This document shows, piece by piece, positions 1-8,476 of a DNA stretch of 34,464 nucleotides. The DNA is from CAZADA01 sp964636945 (GTDB lineage Bacteria; Pseudomonadota; Alphaproteobacteria; Caulobacterales; Maricaulaceae). The number at the start of each line of letters is the position of its first letter. Within the stretch, counting starts at the first letter, position 1. Under the pieces are notes generated by a model, which worked only from the letters and a program-made list of their open reading frames with translations, had not been told where the DNA came from and searched no databases. The translations under genes and the position numbers were made by a program. The DNA lies in assembly GCA_964636945.1 (NCBI GenBank), contig CAZWVH010000031.1, positions 1 to 34,464 on the forward strand. The letters run 5' to 3'.

Positions 1-28
1 TGACGGGACTCGCCGGTCTTTGAGTTAG

Positions 29-220
29 CCCCGGCTCCAAGATTGGAGTTTAGAGCTGGGAAAGAGGTTCAAGCCTGAAAAGACCATGGCACGTCTTCGA
101 GAGATTGAAGTCCGCATGGGTCGTGGCGAGACGGCTGCTGCGGCAGCACCAGCAACCGCCGGGATTAACAGTCCGGTTGGACCACCTCGATGGGGCAGAT
201 CAGCTCCTTACCGACCTTAA
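29..220 (+). pseudogene. Degenerate IS3-family orfA (transposase helix-turn-helix) remnant
   Basis: An open frame running through the ATG at 86 reads RFKPEKTMARLREIEVRMG and then GRGETAAAAAPATAGIN. This resembles the N-terminal helix-turn-helix part of IS3-family OrfA proteins, which typically read RFKPEQIV-KLREIEV followed by a G-I-x-E-Q-T-Y-Y-R-W-R segment. After GIN the expected segment is missing or frame-disrupted, the frame stops at about 220, and no orfB/integrase follows. The region therefore looks like decayed insertion-sequence debris beside a tRNA gene. The IS3 assignment rests on remembered family consensus. Nothing else could be recognised between 1 and 312. Confidence 0.42.
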
Positions 221-312
221 GCAAACGCTGAACGATGCGGGAGCGTTCTTCGAATTGCGCTGAGATGACTGCCCGGCTAGGTAGACGGCATCCAAAGTCG
301 TCAAAACGCAAA

Positions 313-387
313 TGGCACGCCCTAGGGGAATCGAACCCCTCTTTCCAGGTTGAAAACCTGGCGTCCTAACCGATAGACGAAGGGCGC
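313..387 (-). tRNA. tRNA-Glu (anticodon UUC)
   Basis: Read on the minus strand, the sequence folds as a full cloverleaf. The acceptor stem is GCGCCCT/AGGGCGT (first pair G-U), the anticodon stem is CCAGG/CCTGG, and the loop TTTTCAA puts UUC at positions 34-36, giving glutamate. The T arm is GGGGTTCGATTCCCC. Discriminator G and an encoded CCA (313-315) complete the 3' end. The gene lies just downstream of recJ on the same strand, with its own promoter-like element in between. A T-rich stretch (TTTGCGTTTT) follows the CCA. Confidence 0.96.
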
Positions 388-406
388 ATGCGCAACGATC
401 TGGGTA

Positions 407-433
407 CATATAGGGCTCTGGTCGCGGGTGCAA
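407..433 (-). promoter_or_regulatory. Candidate promoter of tRNA-Glu
   Basis: On the minus strand TTGCAC (428-433) and TATATG (407-412) form a -35/-10-like pair with a short 15-base spacer, about 20 bases before the tRNA 5' end. An inverted repeat GGCTCT/AGAGCC spans the same stretch and could instead form a recJ 3' hairpin, but it has no T-tract. Assigned by eye. Confidence 0.4.
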
Positions 434-449
434 GAGCCGGGATGACAGG

Positions 450-2219
450 TCAGTGCGATTGCGCGGACGCGGCGTCTTCAATCTCCACATCCACGTAATT
501 GCCTTTACCAGGTTTAACCCGCAGCGCCACATGGGCGCGAGCATCGGCGCGCAAGACGTCCGCCAACCCAACATCACCGGCGCGAAAGGCGATGGCGTGA
601 ACACGCACGCCGTGTTCATCCTCCAAGGTCGTGCGCAAATGACCTGTGCCCACTTCGCGCACGCCTTTCACGCGCAAATCGCGGGCGGCGAAAATGGGTT
701 CTGGATTGCCCGGGCCAAAGGGCCCCGCTTGGGCGACGCAGTCGGCCAAGGGGCGGCCAACTCCGCGGGCGCTGATCTCCGCATCCACGTGCAATTCAGG
801 CGCCTGAGCAGGTCCTTGCGCACGGATACGCGCATCCAAAGCCTCAGCCAGAGCGTCGATCTTTCCGGGCGCCACGGTAAGCCCGGCAGCCATGGCGTGT
901 CCGCCCCCGGCGATAAGCAGTCCGTCGTCACGGACCGCGGCGATGGCCGCGCCAAGATCGACGCCAGCGACTGAACGCGCCGAGCCCTTGCCCACAGCGC
1001 CCTCACCGCGCCCAACGCCAATAACCACTGCGGGGCGGGCGTAGCGCTCTTTTAAACGCCCAGCCACAACGCCAACCACGCCAGGGTGCCAGCCTTCGCC
1101 AGCCGCAACGATCACCGATCGGTCGAGGGCTTTGGGATCAGTGTCAACCTGGGCGATGGCGGCCTTCAGCACATCGCTTTCAATGGAGCGCCGTTCGGTG
1201 TTGAGGGAGTGCAATTGGGCGGCGATGGTTTCAGCCTCGCGTGTGTCATCGGTGGATAACAGGCGCGCGCCGAGATCGGCCTGACCGACGCGCCCTCCGG
1301 CATTGATGCGGGGCCCGTGTACAAAACCCAGCGTGGTGGCGGAGATGGTGCGATCGACGCCAGCCACCGCGCTGAGCGCATTGACGCCGAGATTGGGTGT
1401 GGCGTTGATGACTTTGAGTCCCTGGGTGACCAGAGCGCGATTGAGACCGATCAACGGCACCACGTCGCAGACTGACCCAAGCGCAGTCAGATCGAGCCAT
1501 TGCAGTAGATCCGGCGCGGGACGCGACGCGGTAAACACGCCCCGCCTCCGCCCCTCTCGGTTCAACGCCGCCAGTAACACATAGGTCACTCCGGCCGCCG
1601 CGAGATATCCGCAACCTGATTGGCAATCGGGCCGATTGGGATTGATGACGGCGGCGGCGATGGGCGGTGCGGCGGTCATTTGATGATGGTCGACCACCAC
1701 CACTGTGAGGCCTTCTGCGGCTGCGGCCTGGAGCGGTTCATGGGCCATGGCCCCGCAATCGACGGTGACGACCACCTCCACCCCGCGCGCTTTGAGTGCT
1801 TTAAAGGCTTCGGTGTTGGGGCCGTAGCCCTCATCAATGCGGTCAGGCACATAAAGCTCGCCGTCCACGCCAAGCGCGCGCCAATAGCGCAACAACAGTG
1901 CAGCCGAGGTGGCGCCATCCACGTCATAGTCGGCAAACACGCACAGTTTGCGGCCCGCCTCCACCGCATCGAGGATCACGGCCGCGGCCGCGTCCATATC
2001 AACGAAACTGGCTGGGTCGGGAAAGAAGCCGCGCAGCGTTGGATTCAGGAAATCGGCGGCGGTGTCCATGGTCACGCCGCGAGTGACAAGGACGCGCGCC
2101 AGCGCTTCAGGCACGTCCATGCGCCGGGCCATATCCCCCACCACTTGCTCATCGGCGCGGCGCGAGATCCAGCGCTGGCCCTTGGCTGACTGTGTTACTC
2201 CAAAAGTGGTGGCGGACAT
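450..2219 (-). CDS. recJ: Single-stranded-DNA-specific 5'-3' exonuclease RecJ
   Basis: RecJ degrades single-stranded DNA 5' to 3' in recombination (RecFOR), mismatch and base-excision repair. The 589-residue product is normal for the family. Visible DHH-superfamily motifs are DYDVDG (97-102), VTVDCG (151-156), DHH (177-179), the segment around GSVCDVVP (248-255), RINAGGRVGQADLGARLL (304-321), GWHPGVVGVVAGR (377-389) and GGGHAMAAG (438-446, DHHA1 domain). A C-terminal OB-like region follows. The frame is open back to 2351, but the ATG at 2219 is chosen because GGAGTAGG lies just upstream and homology starts near here. The gene is divergent from the QEGLA gene and followed on the same strand by tRNA-Glu. 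Confidence 0.96.
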   Translation of the reverse strand: MSATTFGVTQSAKGQRWISRRADEQVVGDMARRMDVPEALARVLVTRGVTMDTAADFLNPTLRGFFPDPASFVDMDAAAAVILDAVEAGRKLCVFADYDVDGATSAALLLRYWRALGVDGELYVPDRIDEGYGPNTEAFKALKARGVEVVVTVDCGAMAHEPLQAAAAEGLTVVVVDHHQMTAAPPIAAAVINPNRPDCQSGCGYLAAAGVTYVLLAALNREGRRRGVFTASRPAPDLLQWLDLTALGSVCDVVPLIGLNRALVTQGLKVINATPNLGVNALSAVAGVDRTISATTLGFVHGPRINAGGRVGQADLGARLLSTDDTREAETIAAQLHSLNTERRSIESDVLKAAIAQVDTDPKALDRSVIVAAGEGWHPGVVGVVAGRLKERYARPAVVIGVGRGEGAVGKGSARSVAGVDLGAAIAAVRDDGLLIAGGGHAMAAGLTVAPGKIDALAEALDARIRAQGPAQAPELHVDAEISARGVGRPLADCVAQAGPFGPGNPEPIFAARDLRVKGVREVGTGHLRTTLEDEHGVRVHAIAFRAGDVGLADVLRADARAHVALRVKPGKGNYVDVEIEDAASAQSH

Positions 2220-2358
2220 GACGGAACCTACTCCAAAATTGACGCGTACACTGTCAGCCGATTCGGAAGACTGGATTGGCATCGCCCCGGTCATCCCGCC
2301 ATCAGCCCTTGCGTTTGGCGCCAATGCGGGGAACCAGAGCGCATCAATCACCTAGATC

Positions 2359-3657
2359 ATGACGGGCCCCTCGATGACCGAGTTTTCCCCTGCAGAACTG
2401 TTTCGCCTGACCAAGGCCGGCGCGTTGTTGTTGAAAGCTGAGGACCGGCTGCCCGTGCTGGGCTCAATCGCCTGGGACCGATCCCATGCTGATGCATTCT
2501 TCGCCAGTGGTGAACGCGAGCCGCCAAATCCCGAGTATGAGCGTATGGATCCAACGCCTTCGCTTGAAGGCGTGGCGGCGGCGCGCGCGCTGATCAATGG
2601 GACAAGCCCCGTGCATGACTGGCTGGGCCGGTTCGCCGATGTCACTGAACACACCGCACAATTGCTGGCGAGTTTGGGCACAGCGGAGTTCTATCAGCAC
2701 TCCAAGGCCCTTTATGGCGATCCATTGGTTCCGATCGCAGATGGCAAAACCAACGCGCTGGAATTGGCCAGCCGGTTGGAAGATGTGCTCGACGATTTTG
2801 ATTTGGCCTCGCTCCACCCCCATGAGCCCGAGGCGATCACGGCGATGCAACTGAAATCGCTCATGGACGCTGAACTGCCCAAGTATTTTGGCGCCCGCGC
2901 ACCGCGCGTGGAGGTGACGCCCAAGGTGTCAGCCAAGGCCGCAGCTGGTCGCGACTACATCAAATTGCGCGAAGACGCGGTGTTTTCCGATTTGGATTTG
3001 GCCCAATTGGTCCAGCACGAAGCGCTGGTGCACATCGCCACCAACTTTAACGGTCTGGACCAGCGGCACTTCCCGCTGCTCGCTGAGGCCCACCCTGGCA
3101 ATGCGCGCACTCAGGAGGGGCTCGCAGTTTTCGCAGAGTACATCTCCGGCGCGCTTGATCCCCACCGGTTTCAGCGACTGGCTCACCGTGTGATCGCCAT
3201 TGATATGTCGGCCGAGGGCGCAGACTTTCTCGAGCTCTATCGTTTTTTCCGCGAACACTCACCGGATGCGCCAAAGATTGAGGCATTTGAGAGCGCGCGA
3301 CGTGTGGTGCGCGGCGGACTGGTCAATGGCGGTGGGCCATTCACCAAGGACTCGGTGTATCTGGGCGGGCTGGCGGAGGTGCATAACTATTTGCGCGCGG
3401 CGGTGCGCACCGGTGATGTGAGTTATGTGCGCCTTTTGTTTGTGGGCAAATTGGATCTCGCCGATTTGGACGCCATGAAGATGCTCGAAGACGCTAAGTT
3501 ATTGGTCGAACCGCGCGTGCTGCCGCCATGGGCGCGTGATTTGCGGTTTTTGGTGGCCAGTCTTGCTTACTCGACCTTCCTCAATCGGGTTGATCTGAGT
3601 TCGGTGGCTGCGCGCTTCGCGCCGCTGTTCGCTGAGCCGATGGAACACCCCAGCTAA
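2359..3657 (+). CDS. QEGLA-motif (DUF1704) putative zinc metallopeptidase
   Basis: This 432-residue protein belongs to the family annotated as 'flavohemoglobin expression-modulating QEGLA motif protein'. The name motif is visible as TQEGLAVFAEY (251-261). An HExxxH motif, HEALVH (220-225), precedes it. HExxxH plus a downstream glutamate is the zinc site of the eukaryotic relatives (the MATCAP/KIAA0895-like tyrosine carboxypeptidases), so a peptidase role is plausible; the bacterial substrate is unknown. No signal peptide is seen, so it is probably cytoplasmic. The start could be the ATG at 2359 or at 2374; neither has a strong Shine-Dalgarno. It is divergent from recJ and ends 6 bases before the convergent deacetylase gene. 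Confidence 0.88.
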   Translation: MTGPSMTEFSPAELFRLTKAGALLLKAEDRLPVLGSIAWDRSHADAFFASGEREPPNPEYERMDPTPSLEGVAAARALINGTSPVHDWLGRFADVTEHTAQLLASLGTAEFYQHSKALYGDPLVPIADGKTNALELASRLEDVLDDFDLASLHPHEPEAITAMQLKSLMDAELPKYFGARAPRVEVTPKVSAKAAAGRDYIKLREDAVFSDLDLAQLVQHEALVHIATNFNGLDQRHFPLLAEAHPGNARTQEGLAVFAEYISGALDPHRFQRLAHRVIAIDMSAEGADFLELYRFFREHSPDAPKIEAFESARRVVRGGLVNGGGPFTKDSVYLGGLAEVHNYLRAAVRTGDVSYVRLLFVGKLDLADLDAMKMLEDAKLLVEPRVLPPWARDLRFLVASLAYSTFLNRVDLSSVAARFAPLFAEPMEHPS

Positions 3658-3663
3658 GGCAAA

Positions 3664-4614
3664 TCATGGCTCGGCAAATACGTTGCGCCGCTCGATCTCG
3701 TCGTCGATCTTATCGGCGTCAATCGCCCAGTGATCAAGCGTGCGCGGATCACGGCCCGCATCAACGGCCAGCGCGGCCAGATGGCCCTGATTGGTCATCA
3801 GTGTTTGAGGCAAAACCGATGCGATCGGGTCAGCATAGGCTTCATCAGGGCTGATAATCGTCCATCCCTCTTTGCGCAGCGCGTAGACCAGATCGTCGAC
3901 AAATTCGGCGGCCAAGTCGTTCTCATGCAACAACAACACATGCGCCGGTGAGCGACCCAACGCCTCTATGGCGACGTCTTCATAAAAGTCTACCGCGTCG
4001 ATCAACATGGCGATGTAGAGGTCGCAAAGCGCTTGCATGTCGACCTGGAGCCCAGCATCGGCCGCCTCTTTCCAGCGTCGCTCAATGTGCCAGTCGAAAT
4101 CATCAACGGTCACATAACCGTTGAACAGTTCACGCTCAGCCAAGGCGTCGCGCAATGCATCTCGCTTGGACAGCGGCCTGCCTTCGTCCAAGAAGGGGAA
4201 CCGAAACCAGGCGCGCCGGTTCGGCACCCCCTCCAACAGGGTTTCCGCCTGGTCAATGTCGGCGATGTAGTTCTCTTTCTTGGTGCGGGTCAGCCACTCA
4301 TGGCTGTGGGTGTGGTTGGCGATTAAATGGCCAGCCTCGCCATAGCGAATAATCCGCGCCCGACCTTCCTCGGTTTCCATCCCGCTCGTGGTCACGAAGA
4401 AGACGACAGTCTCCACATTAGCCTCTGCCAATCCGGCAATGAGGGCCGTGGCGCGTTCGTCACCGTCATAGAGCGGCCCTTCGCCGCGCGGCGCATCGTC
4501 AAACGACAAGGCGATGCGCTTGGACTTTGCATTGTTGTCGGAATCTTGGGCCGCTGCCGCCACCGCCATGAGCAAGGCCAGAAGAACCAAAACGATCCGT
4601 GTAAAACGGTCCAT
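3664..4614 (-). CDS. Exported polysaccharide deacetylase (NodB-like, CE4)
   Basis: A 316-residue protein with an N-terminal signal peptide (residues 1-22, ending AAAAAQ). CE4 motifs are recognisable: ALSFDDAP (35-42, catalytic/metal Asp), HTHSH (101-105, metal His pair), RFPFLDEG (138-145, the R-x-P-F/Y motif) and LLLHEND near the C terminus. The family hydrolyses N-acetyl (or O-acetyl) groups from envelope sugars such as peptidoglycan or chitin-like polymers. The true substrate cannot be read from sequence. It starts 15 bases after the glpX stop on the same strand, so the two are probably co-transcribed. A G-rich GGGGGGGAG lies directly against the ATG. Confidence 0.86.
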   Translation of the reverse strand: MDRFTRIVLVLLALLMAVAAAAQDSDNNAKSKRIALSFDDAPRGEGPLYDGDERATALIAGLAEANVETVVFFVTTSGMETEEGRARIIRYGEAGHLIANHTHSHEWLTRTKKENYIADIDQAETLLEGVPNRRAWFRFPFLDEGRPLSKRDALRDALAERELFNGYVTVDDFDWHIERRWKEAADAGLQVDMQALCDLYIAMLIDAVDFYEDVAIEALGRSPAHVLLLHENDLAAEFVDDLVYALRKEGWTIISPDEAYADPIASVLPQTLMTNQGHLAALAVDAGRDPRTLDHWAIDADKIDDEIERRNVFAEP

Positions 4615-4629
4615 CTCCCCCCCAGGTGA

Positions 4630-5598
4630 TCAATTGAACAAACTTGCGGTGGGACACTCCATACGCACGGTGCGCGCCGCACGATCAATCGACGTGAGCA
4701 CCAAGGTCTCTGTGGAGCACTCGCCGCCCAATTCCTCCGCCCCATCCAGCAAAAAGCCATGGGTCACGCCGGAGGCCGCGAAGATCACCCAATCTCCGCC
4801 AGCCAAGCCGTGAAGATCAAATTTCGCATCCGGGTCCGCTACACCCACACGGTCAGCGCGCGCGCGTTCTTCGTCATTGCGATAGTGAAGCCGCCCCTGC
4901 ATCTGTCCCCCGACGCAGCGCAGGGCGCTCGCAGCAAGAACACCTTCAGGCGCGCCGCCGCGTCCAATATAGAGGTCGAGTTCCGGATTTTGCGCCACCG
5001 CGATGACAGCGGCGACATCCCCATCGGGGTAGAGCTGAATGCGTGCGCCGGCTGATCGAATTTCTTCCATGATCGCTTCATGGCGCTCGCGATCGAGCAT
5101 GGCCACGTTCACTTCGCTGACCGGTTTGTTCAGCGCATCAGCAAGAGCGCGGACATTTTCAGCCGGTGATTTGTCCAAATCGACAACGCCCGTAGGCAAA
5201 TCCGGGCCAACGGCGATCTTATCCATATAGACATCGGGCGCATGCAAGAGGCCGCCGCGCGGCGCCAGGGCCAAAACGCAAAGGGCGTTAGGCATACCCT
5301 TCGCCGTCAACGTGGTGCCTTCGAGCGGATCAAGCGCGATGTCCACAGCCAGTCCGCCGGCGCCCACTTCCTCACCAATGTAAAGCATGGGCGCTTCGTC
5401 GCGTTCGCCTTCGCCGATGACAACCCGACCATCAATCGCCATTTGACCGAGCGCTGTGCGCATGGCGTCAACGGCCGCTTGGTCGGCGGATTCTTTGTCG
5501 CCGCGGCCAATCCAACGCGCAGACGCCACGGCGGCGCGTGCAGTCACGTGAACGGCTTCGAAAGTCAGTGCACGCAGCGCCGACGGGGATGTGGACAT
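4630..5598 (-). CDS. glpX: Class II fructose-1,6-bisphosphatase GlpX
   Basis: GlpX removes the C1 phosphate of fructose-1,6-bisphosphate in gluconeogenesis; some alphaproteobacterial forms also act on sedoheptulose bisphosphate. The 322-residue product carries the metal-binding GEGERDEAPML (62-72) and DIALDPLEGT (86-95), plus IGRGGAPEGVL, which is typical of the family. The start is placed at 5598 because AGGAGGT sits 4 bases upstream; an ATG seven codons earlier has no such site. The deacetylase gene follows 15 bases downstream. In Caulobacter relatives glpX is usually linked to recJ, as it loosely is here. Confidence 0.96.
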   Translation of the reverse strand: MSTSPSALRALTFEAVHVTARAAVASARWIGRGDKESADQAAVDAMRTALGQMAIDGRVVIGEGERDEAPMLYIGEEVGAGGLAVDIALDPLEGTTLTAKGMPNALCVLALAPRGGLLHAPDVYMDKIAVGPDLPTGVVDLDKSPAENVRALADALNKPVSEVNVAMLDRERHEAIMEEIRSAGARIQLYPDGDVAAVIAVAQNPELDLYIGRGGAPEGVLAASALRCVGGQMQGRLHYRNDEERARADRVGVADPDAKFDLHGLAGGDWVIFAASGVTHGFLLDGAEELGGECSTETLVLTSIDRAARTVRMECPTASLFN

Positions 5599-5706
5599 GG
5601 TAACCTCCTGAACTGCCAAGCGCTTAGCACGATGCGCGGGCGCTAAAAGAGGGCAAATGCAGAAAAGTGGACCTGACCTCGGTTCGATAGTGGCTCTGGT
5701 GTGACG

Positions 5707-6000
5707 CTAATCCTCACTGGCGGCGGATTGGGCCCGTTTCCTTTCAGCCAAGGCGTCCAATTCGATATTGAGTTGCTCCAGCTCTGCGATGGACTTGTCC
5801 CATTCAGCCGGGCTGCGCAAATCCGCTGGCATTTGGGGAACATCCGTGAGCCTGGGATAGCCCGGCTGGTCATCTGAGAATTCTTCGGCGCGCTGATAGA
5901 CCCAGCTGTCTTTCACATCGGGATCATCTGTGCTGGATGCACATCCGCCCACGACCCACACCAGTGCTGCAATGGATGCACATCGGCCTGCGTAGCGCAT
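5707..6000 (-). CDS. Small hypothetical lipoprotein
   Basis: A 97-residue protein beginning MRYAGRCASIAALVWVVGGC. The Cys at residue 20 after V-V-G-G fits a lipobox, so a signal-peptidase-II lipoprotein is likely. The mature part is hydrophilic and acidic, with a C-terminal helix rich in E, L, A, K and R that could be a short coiled coil. The ATG at 6000 is preferred over an in-frame ATG at 6051 because GAGAGGGG precedes it and because the signal peptide then starts correctly. No family was recognised. It is divergent from phaC. Confidence 0.6.
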   Translation of the reverse strand: MRYAGRCASIAALVWVVGGCASSTDDPDVKDSWVYQRAEEFSDDQPGYPRLTDVPQMPADLRSPAEWDKSIAELEQLNIELDALAERKRAQSAASED

Positions 6001-6126
6001 CTTCACCCCTCTCAATCCACTCACCGTTCGGCGCGCAAAAGAATCATTCACACATGCGCTCTACAAGCGTTCTAGACCCAGGCCGCATCCATGTACAAGC
6101 TGTCTGATAGGTAGGGAGGTCAAATC

Positions 6127-7965
6127 ATGGTCAATTCGTCTTCAGATGGGGGACCCAACCCGAACGACTGGAGTAACTTTGGTCAAGACGGCGCAGAGGC
6201 TATGGAGCGACTGGCTGATACGTTCGCTGAGGCCTTAGCGCGCGCAACCGCAGTATGGGCCGACAGTCTGCAGGCCGTTGAACGCAACCCCAGTGTCGCC
6301 GCCCCGGATCCTGACCCAATGCATGTCGCCAAGGATAGCGCTGCGGTATTCAGCAAGATTGCCTCTGATCCTTCCGCCATCATGAAAGCGCATGCCGAAT
6401 TCTGGACCGGCGCCATGAGTGTATGGGCAAATGCGGCGCAACGGTTGGCGCATGCGGATGTTCCTGACGCCATAACGCCCGACCGCGGCGATAAACGCTG
6501 GCGCGATGAAGATTGGTCGAAACAGCCAATGTTTGATGTGATCAAGCAAATGTATTTGCTGACCTCAAATTGGCTGGTCAATCTGGTGGAGAATGCAGAG
6601 GGCGTGGATGAAAGCGCAAAACGAAAGGTGCGCTTTTTTACCCGTCAAATGGCTGACGCTTTCTCCCCGACCAACTTTCCCATGACCAATCCCCAAGTGA
6701 TGCGCGCAGCCCTGGAAGAAAAGGGCGAGAACTTTATTCGCGGCATGCGCAATCTCGCCGAAGATTTAGAGCGTGGAAAAGGCCGCATCGCCATCAGTCA
6801 GACGGATTTTGACCAATTTGAAGTCGGGGTGAATGTGGCCACAACCCCAGGTCGCGTCATCCTTGAAACGCCCATTTTTCAATTGATCCAATACACGCCG
6901 CAAACCGATAAGGTGCATGAGGTTCCCCTGCTCATTTTTCCGCCGTGGATCAACAAATTCTATATTCTGGACTTGCGGCCTGAAAACTCGATGGTGTCGT
7001 GGCTTTTGCAACAAGGCTATCAAGTTTTTCTGGTGTCTTGGGTCAACCCAACGCCTGAACTCGCTGATAAAACCTTCGACGATTACATGGAAGAAGGAAT
7101 TTTCGCAGCAGTGGACGCCGTGCGCGAGCAATCCGGCCAAAATGAAATCAATACCGTTGGATATTGTATCGGGGGGACCCTCCTTGCCTCGACGCTCGCC
7201 TATATGGGTCAAATCGACGACACCCGAATCCAATCAGCCACATTCTTTGCGGCGCAAACTGATTTCAGTGAAGCCGGCGATTTGCTCATGTTTGTCGATG
7301 ACGATTGGCTGGACGAAATCAGACGCCGCATGGATCAACATGATGGAGTTTTGGACGGCCAAACTATGGCGGACACGTTCAACATGCTGCGCGCCAATGA
7401 TCTCGTCTGGTCTTTCATGATCAACAATTACATGCTGGGAAAAGATCCCAGGCCCTTCGATCTGCTGTATTGGAACTCGGATCAGACACGGCTGCCGAAA
7501 ACCCTTCACTTGTATTATCTTGATCAATTCTATCGAAGGAATGCGCTTTCGAATGGTCAGCTCAAGATGAACGGACGTCAGGTGGCGCTTTCAGACATCA
7601 GGACACCGGTATTCTGCCAAGCCAGCCGCGAGGACCATATCGCCCCCTTCCGCTCGGTTTACAATGGATTGCGCAAGTTTGGCGGCCCCTCGCGCCTGAT
7701 GTTGGCCGGTTCGGGCCACATCGCCGGTGTGATCAATCATCCCGACGCGAAGAAGTACCAGCATTGGGTCAATTCGGCGGAGGAACTCCCCGAAAGCGTG
7801 GACCAATGGCTTGCCGATGCAACCGAGTCGCCAGGTTCTTGGTGGCCTGAATGGGATCGTTGGTTGGCCAAACGCTCAGGCGGTAAGGTCCCCGCGCCAA
7901 AAGCCTCTGACCAACCTTATCAATCCATCGAGCCCGCACCCGGCCGCTACGTCAAAGCGCGATAG
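6127..7965 (+). CDS. phaC: Class I poly(3-hydroxyalkanoate) synthase PhaC
   Basis: PhaC polymerises (R)-3-hydroxyacyl-CoA into polyhydroxyalkanoate at the granule surface. The 612-residue length fits class I. The lipase-like box GYCIGG (345-350) carries the catalytic Cys347; the likely partners are Asp503 (SREDHIAPF) and His531 (GSGHIAGVINHP). Conserved PPWINKFYILDL (272-283) and DLLYWNSD (445-452) support the call. GGGAGGT lies 6 bases before the ATG. No phaA/B, phasin or phaR gene is visible nearby, so the rest of the pathway is elsewhere. It ends 11 bases from the convergent rpsI stop, with only a weak 6-bp hairpin (AGCGTT/AACGCT, 7964-7984) between. Confidence 0.97.
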   Translation: MVNSSSDGGPNPNDWSNFGQDGAEAMERLADTFAEALARATAVWADSLQAVERNPSVAAPDPDPMHVAKDSAAVFSKIASDPSAIMKAHAEFWTGAMSVWANAAQRLAHADVPDAITPDRGDKRWRDEDWSKQPMFDVIKQMYLLTSNWLVNLVENAEGVDESAKRKVRFFTRQMADAFSPTNFPMTNPQVMRAALEEKGENFIRGMRNLAEDLERGKGRIAISQTDFDQFEVGVNVATTPGRVILETPIFQLIQYTPQTDKVHEVPLLIFPPWINKFYILDLRPENSMVSWLLQQGYQVFLVSWVNPTPELADKTFDDYMEEGIFAAVDAVREQSGQNEINTVGYCIGGTLLASTLAYMGQIDDTRIQSATFFAAQTDFSEAGDLLMFVDDDWLDEIRRRMDQHDGVLDGQTMADTFNMLRANDLVWSFMINNYMLGKDPRPFDLLYWNSDQTRLPKTLHLYYLDQFYRRNALSNGQLKMNGRQVALSDIRTPVFCQASREDHIAPFRSVYNGLRKFGGPSRLMLAGSGHIAGVINHPDAKKYQHWVNSAEELPESVDQWLADATESPGSWWPEWDRWLAKRSGGKVPAPKASDQPYQSIEPAPGRYVKAR

Positions 7966-7976
7966 CGTTGAACCAA

Positions 7977-8474
7977 TTAACGCTTGGAGAACTGGAAGCT
8001 GCGGCGGGCTTTCGCGCGGCCGTATTTCTTGCGCTCCACCACGCGGCTGTCGCGGGTCAAGAAACCAACTTGCTTCAACGGCTTGCGCAAGGCTGGCTCA
8101 TAGAGCGTCAGCGCTTTGGAGATGCCGTGGCGCACGGCGCCCGCTTGGCCAGATAAACCGCCGCCCCGCACAGTGGCAACCACATCAAATTGGTCCTTAC
8201 GCTCCGTTACCTCGAAAGGCTGCTGTAACAGCATACGCAACACGGGACGCGCAAAATAGACCTCAAAGTCTTTGCCATTGATGGTGATTTTACCGGCGCC
8301 AGGCTTCACCCAAACACGGGCAACGGCGTCTTTGCGCTTGCCCGTAGCGTAGGATCGGCCGAGATCATCAATCTCGGGTTCAGGTAACTCTTGGGGTTCG
8401 GGCGCGCCGCCATCAGCTCCTGAGCCTTCCAGGGCGCTTTTGAGATCATCAAGACCTTGTGTTTCTTCCGCCAT
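7977..8474 (-). CDS. rpsI: 30S ribosomal protein S9
   Basis: A component of the small ribosomal subunit whose C-terminal tail reaches the P-site tRNA. The 165-residue product has the family core YATGKRKDAVARVW, GKITING, LSGQAGAVRHGISKAL and the basic tail KARRSFQFSKR. The first about 40 residues are an acidic, Pro/Glu-rich extension absent from E. coli S9; comparable extensions are common in alphaproteobacteria. It starts 2 bases after the rplM stop with GAGGT upstream, so it is translated from the rplM-rpsI operon mRNA. Confidence 0.98.
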   Translation of the reverse strand: MAEETQGLDDLKSALEGSGADGGAPEPQELPEPEIDDLGRSYATGKRKDAVARVWVKPGAGKITINGKDFEVYFARPVLRMLLQQPFEVTERKDQFDVVATVRGGGLSGQAGAVRHGISKALTLYEPALRKPLKQVGFLTRDSRVVERKKYGRAKARRSFQFSKR

Positions 8475-8476
8475 GA

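Noticed and set aside
165..262. Minus-strand frame reading SAQFEERSRIVQRLLKVGKE near the left edge
   Set aside because: Protein-like at first sight, but very short, without a start codon or ribosome site, and overlapping the better-supported IS3-like remnant region.
453..974. Plus-strand open frame of 173 codons antisense to recJ
   Set aside because: A shadow of the RecJ C-terminal coding region with no ribosome site or recognisable domain.
1620..2189. Plus-strand open frame of 189 codons inside recJ
   Set aside because: It lies fully antisense to recJ, whose motifs are unmistakable. Its translation is rich in His, Gly and Arg without family features and reflects GC-rich codon bias.
7964..7984. 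Hairpin AGCGTT/AACGCT between phaC and rpsI as a terminator
   Set aside because: Only a 6-bp AT-containing stem with a 9-base loop and no T-tract on either strand.
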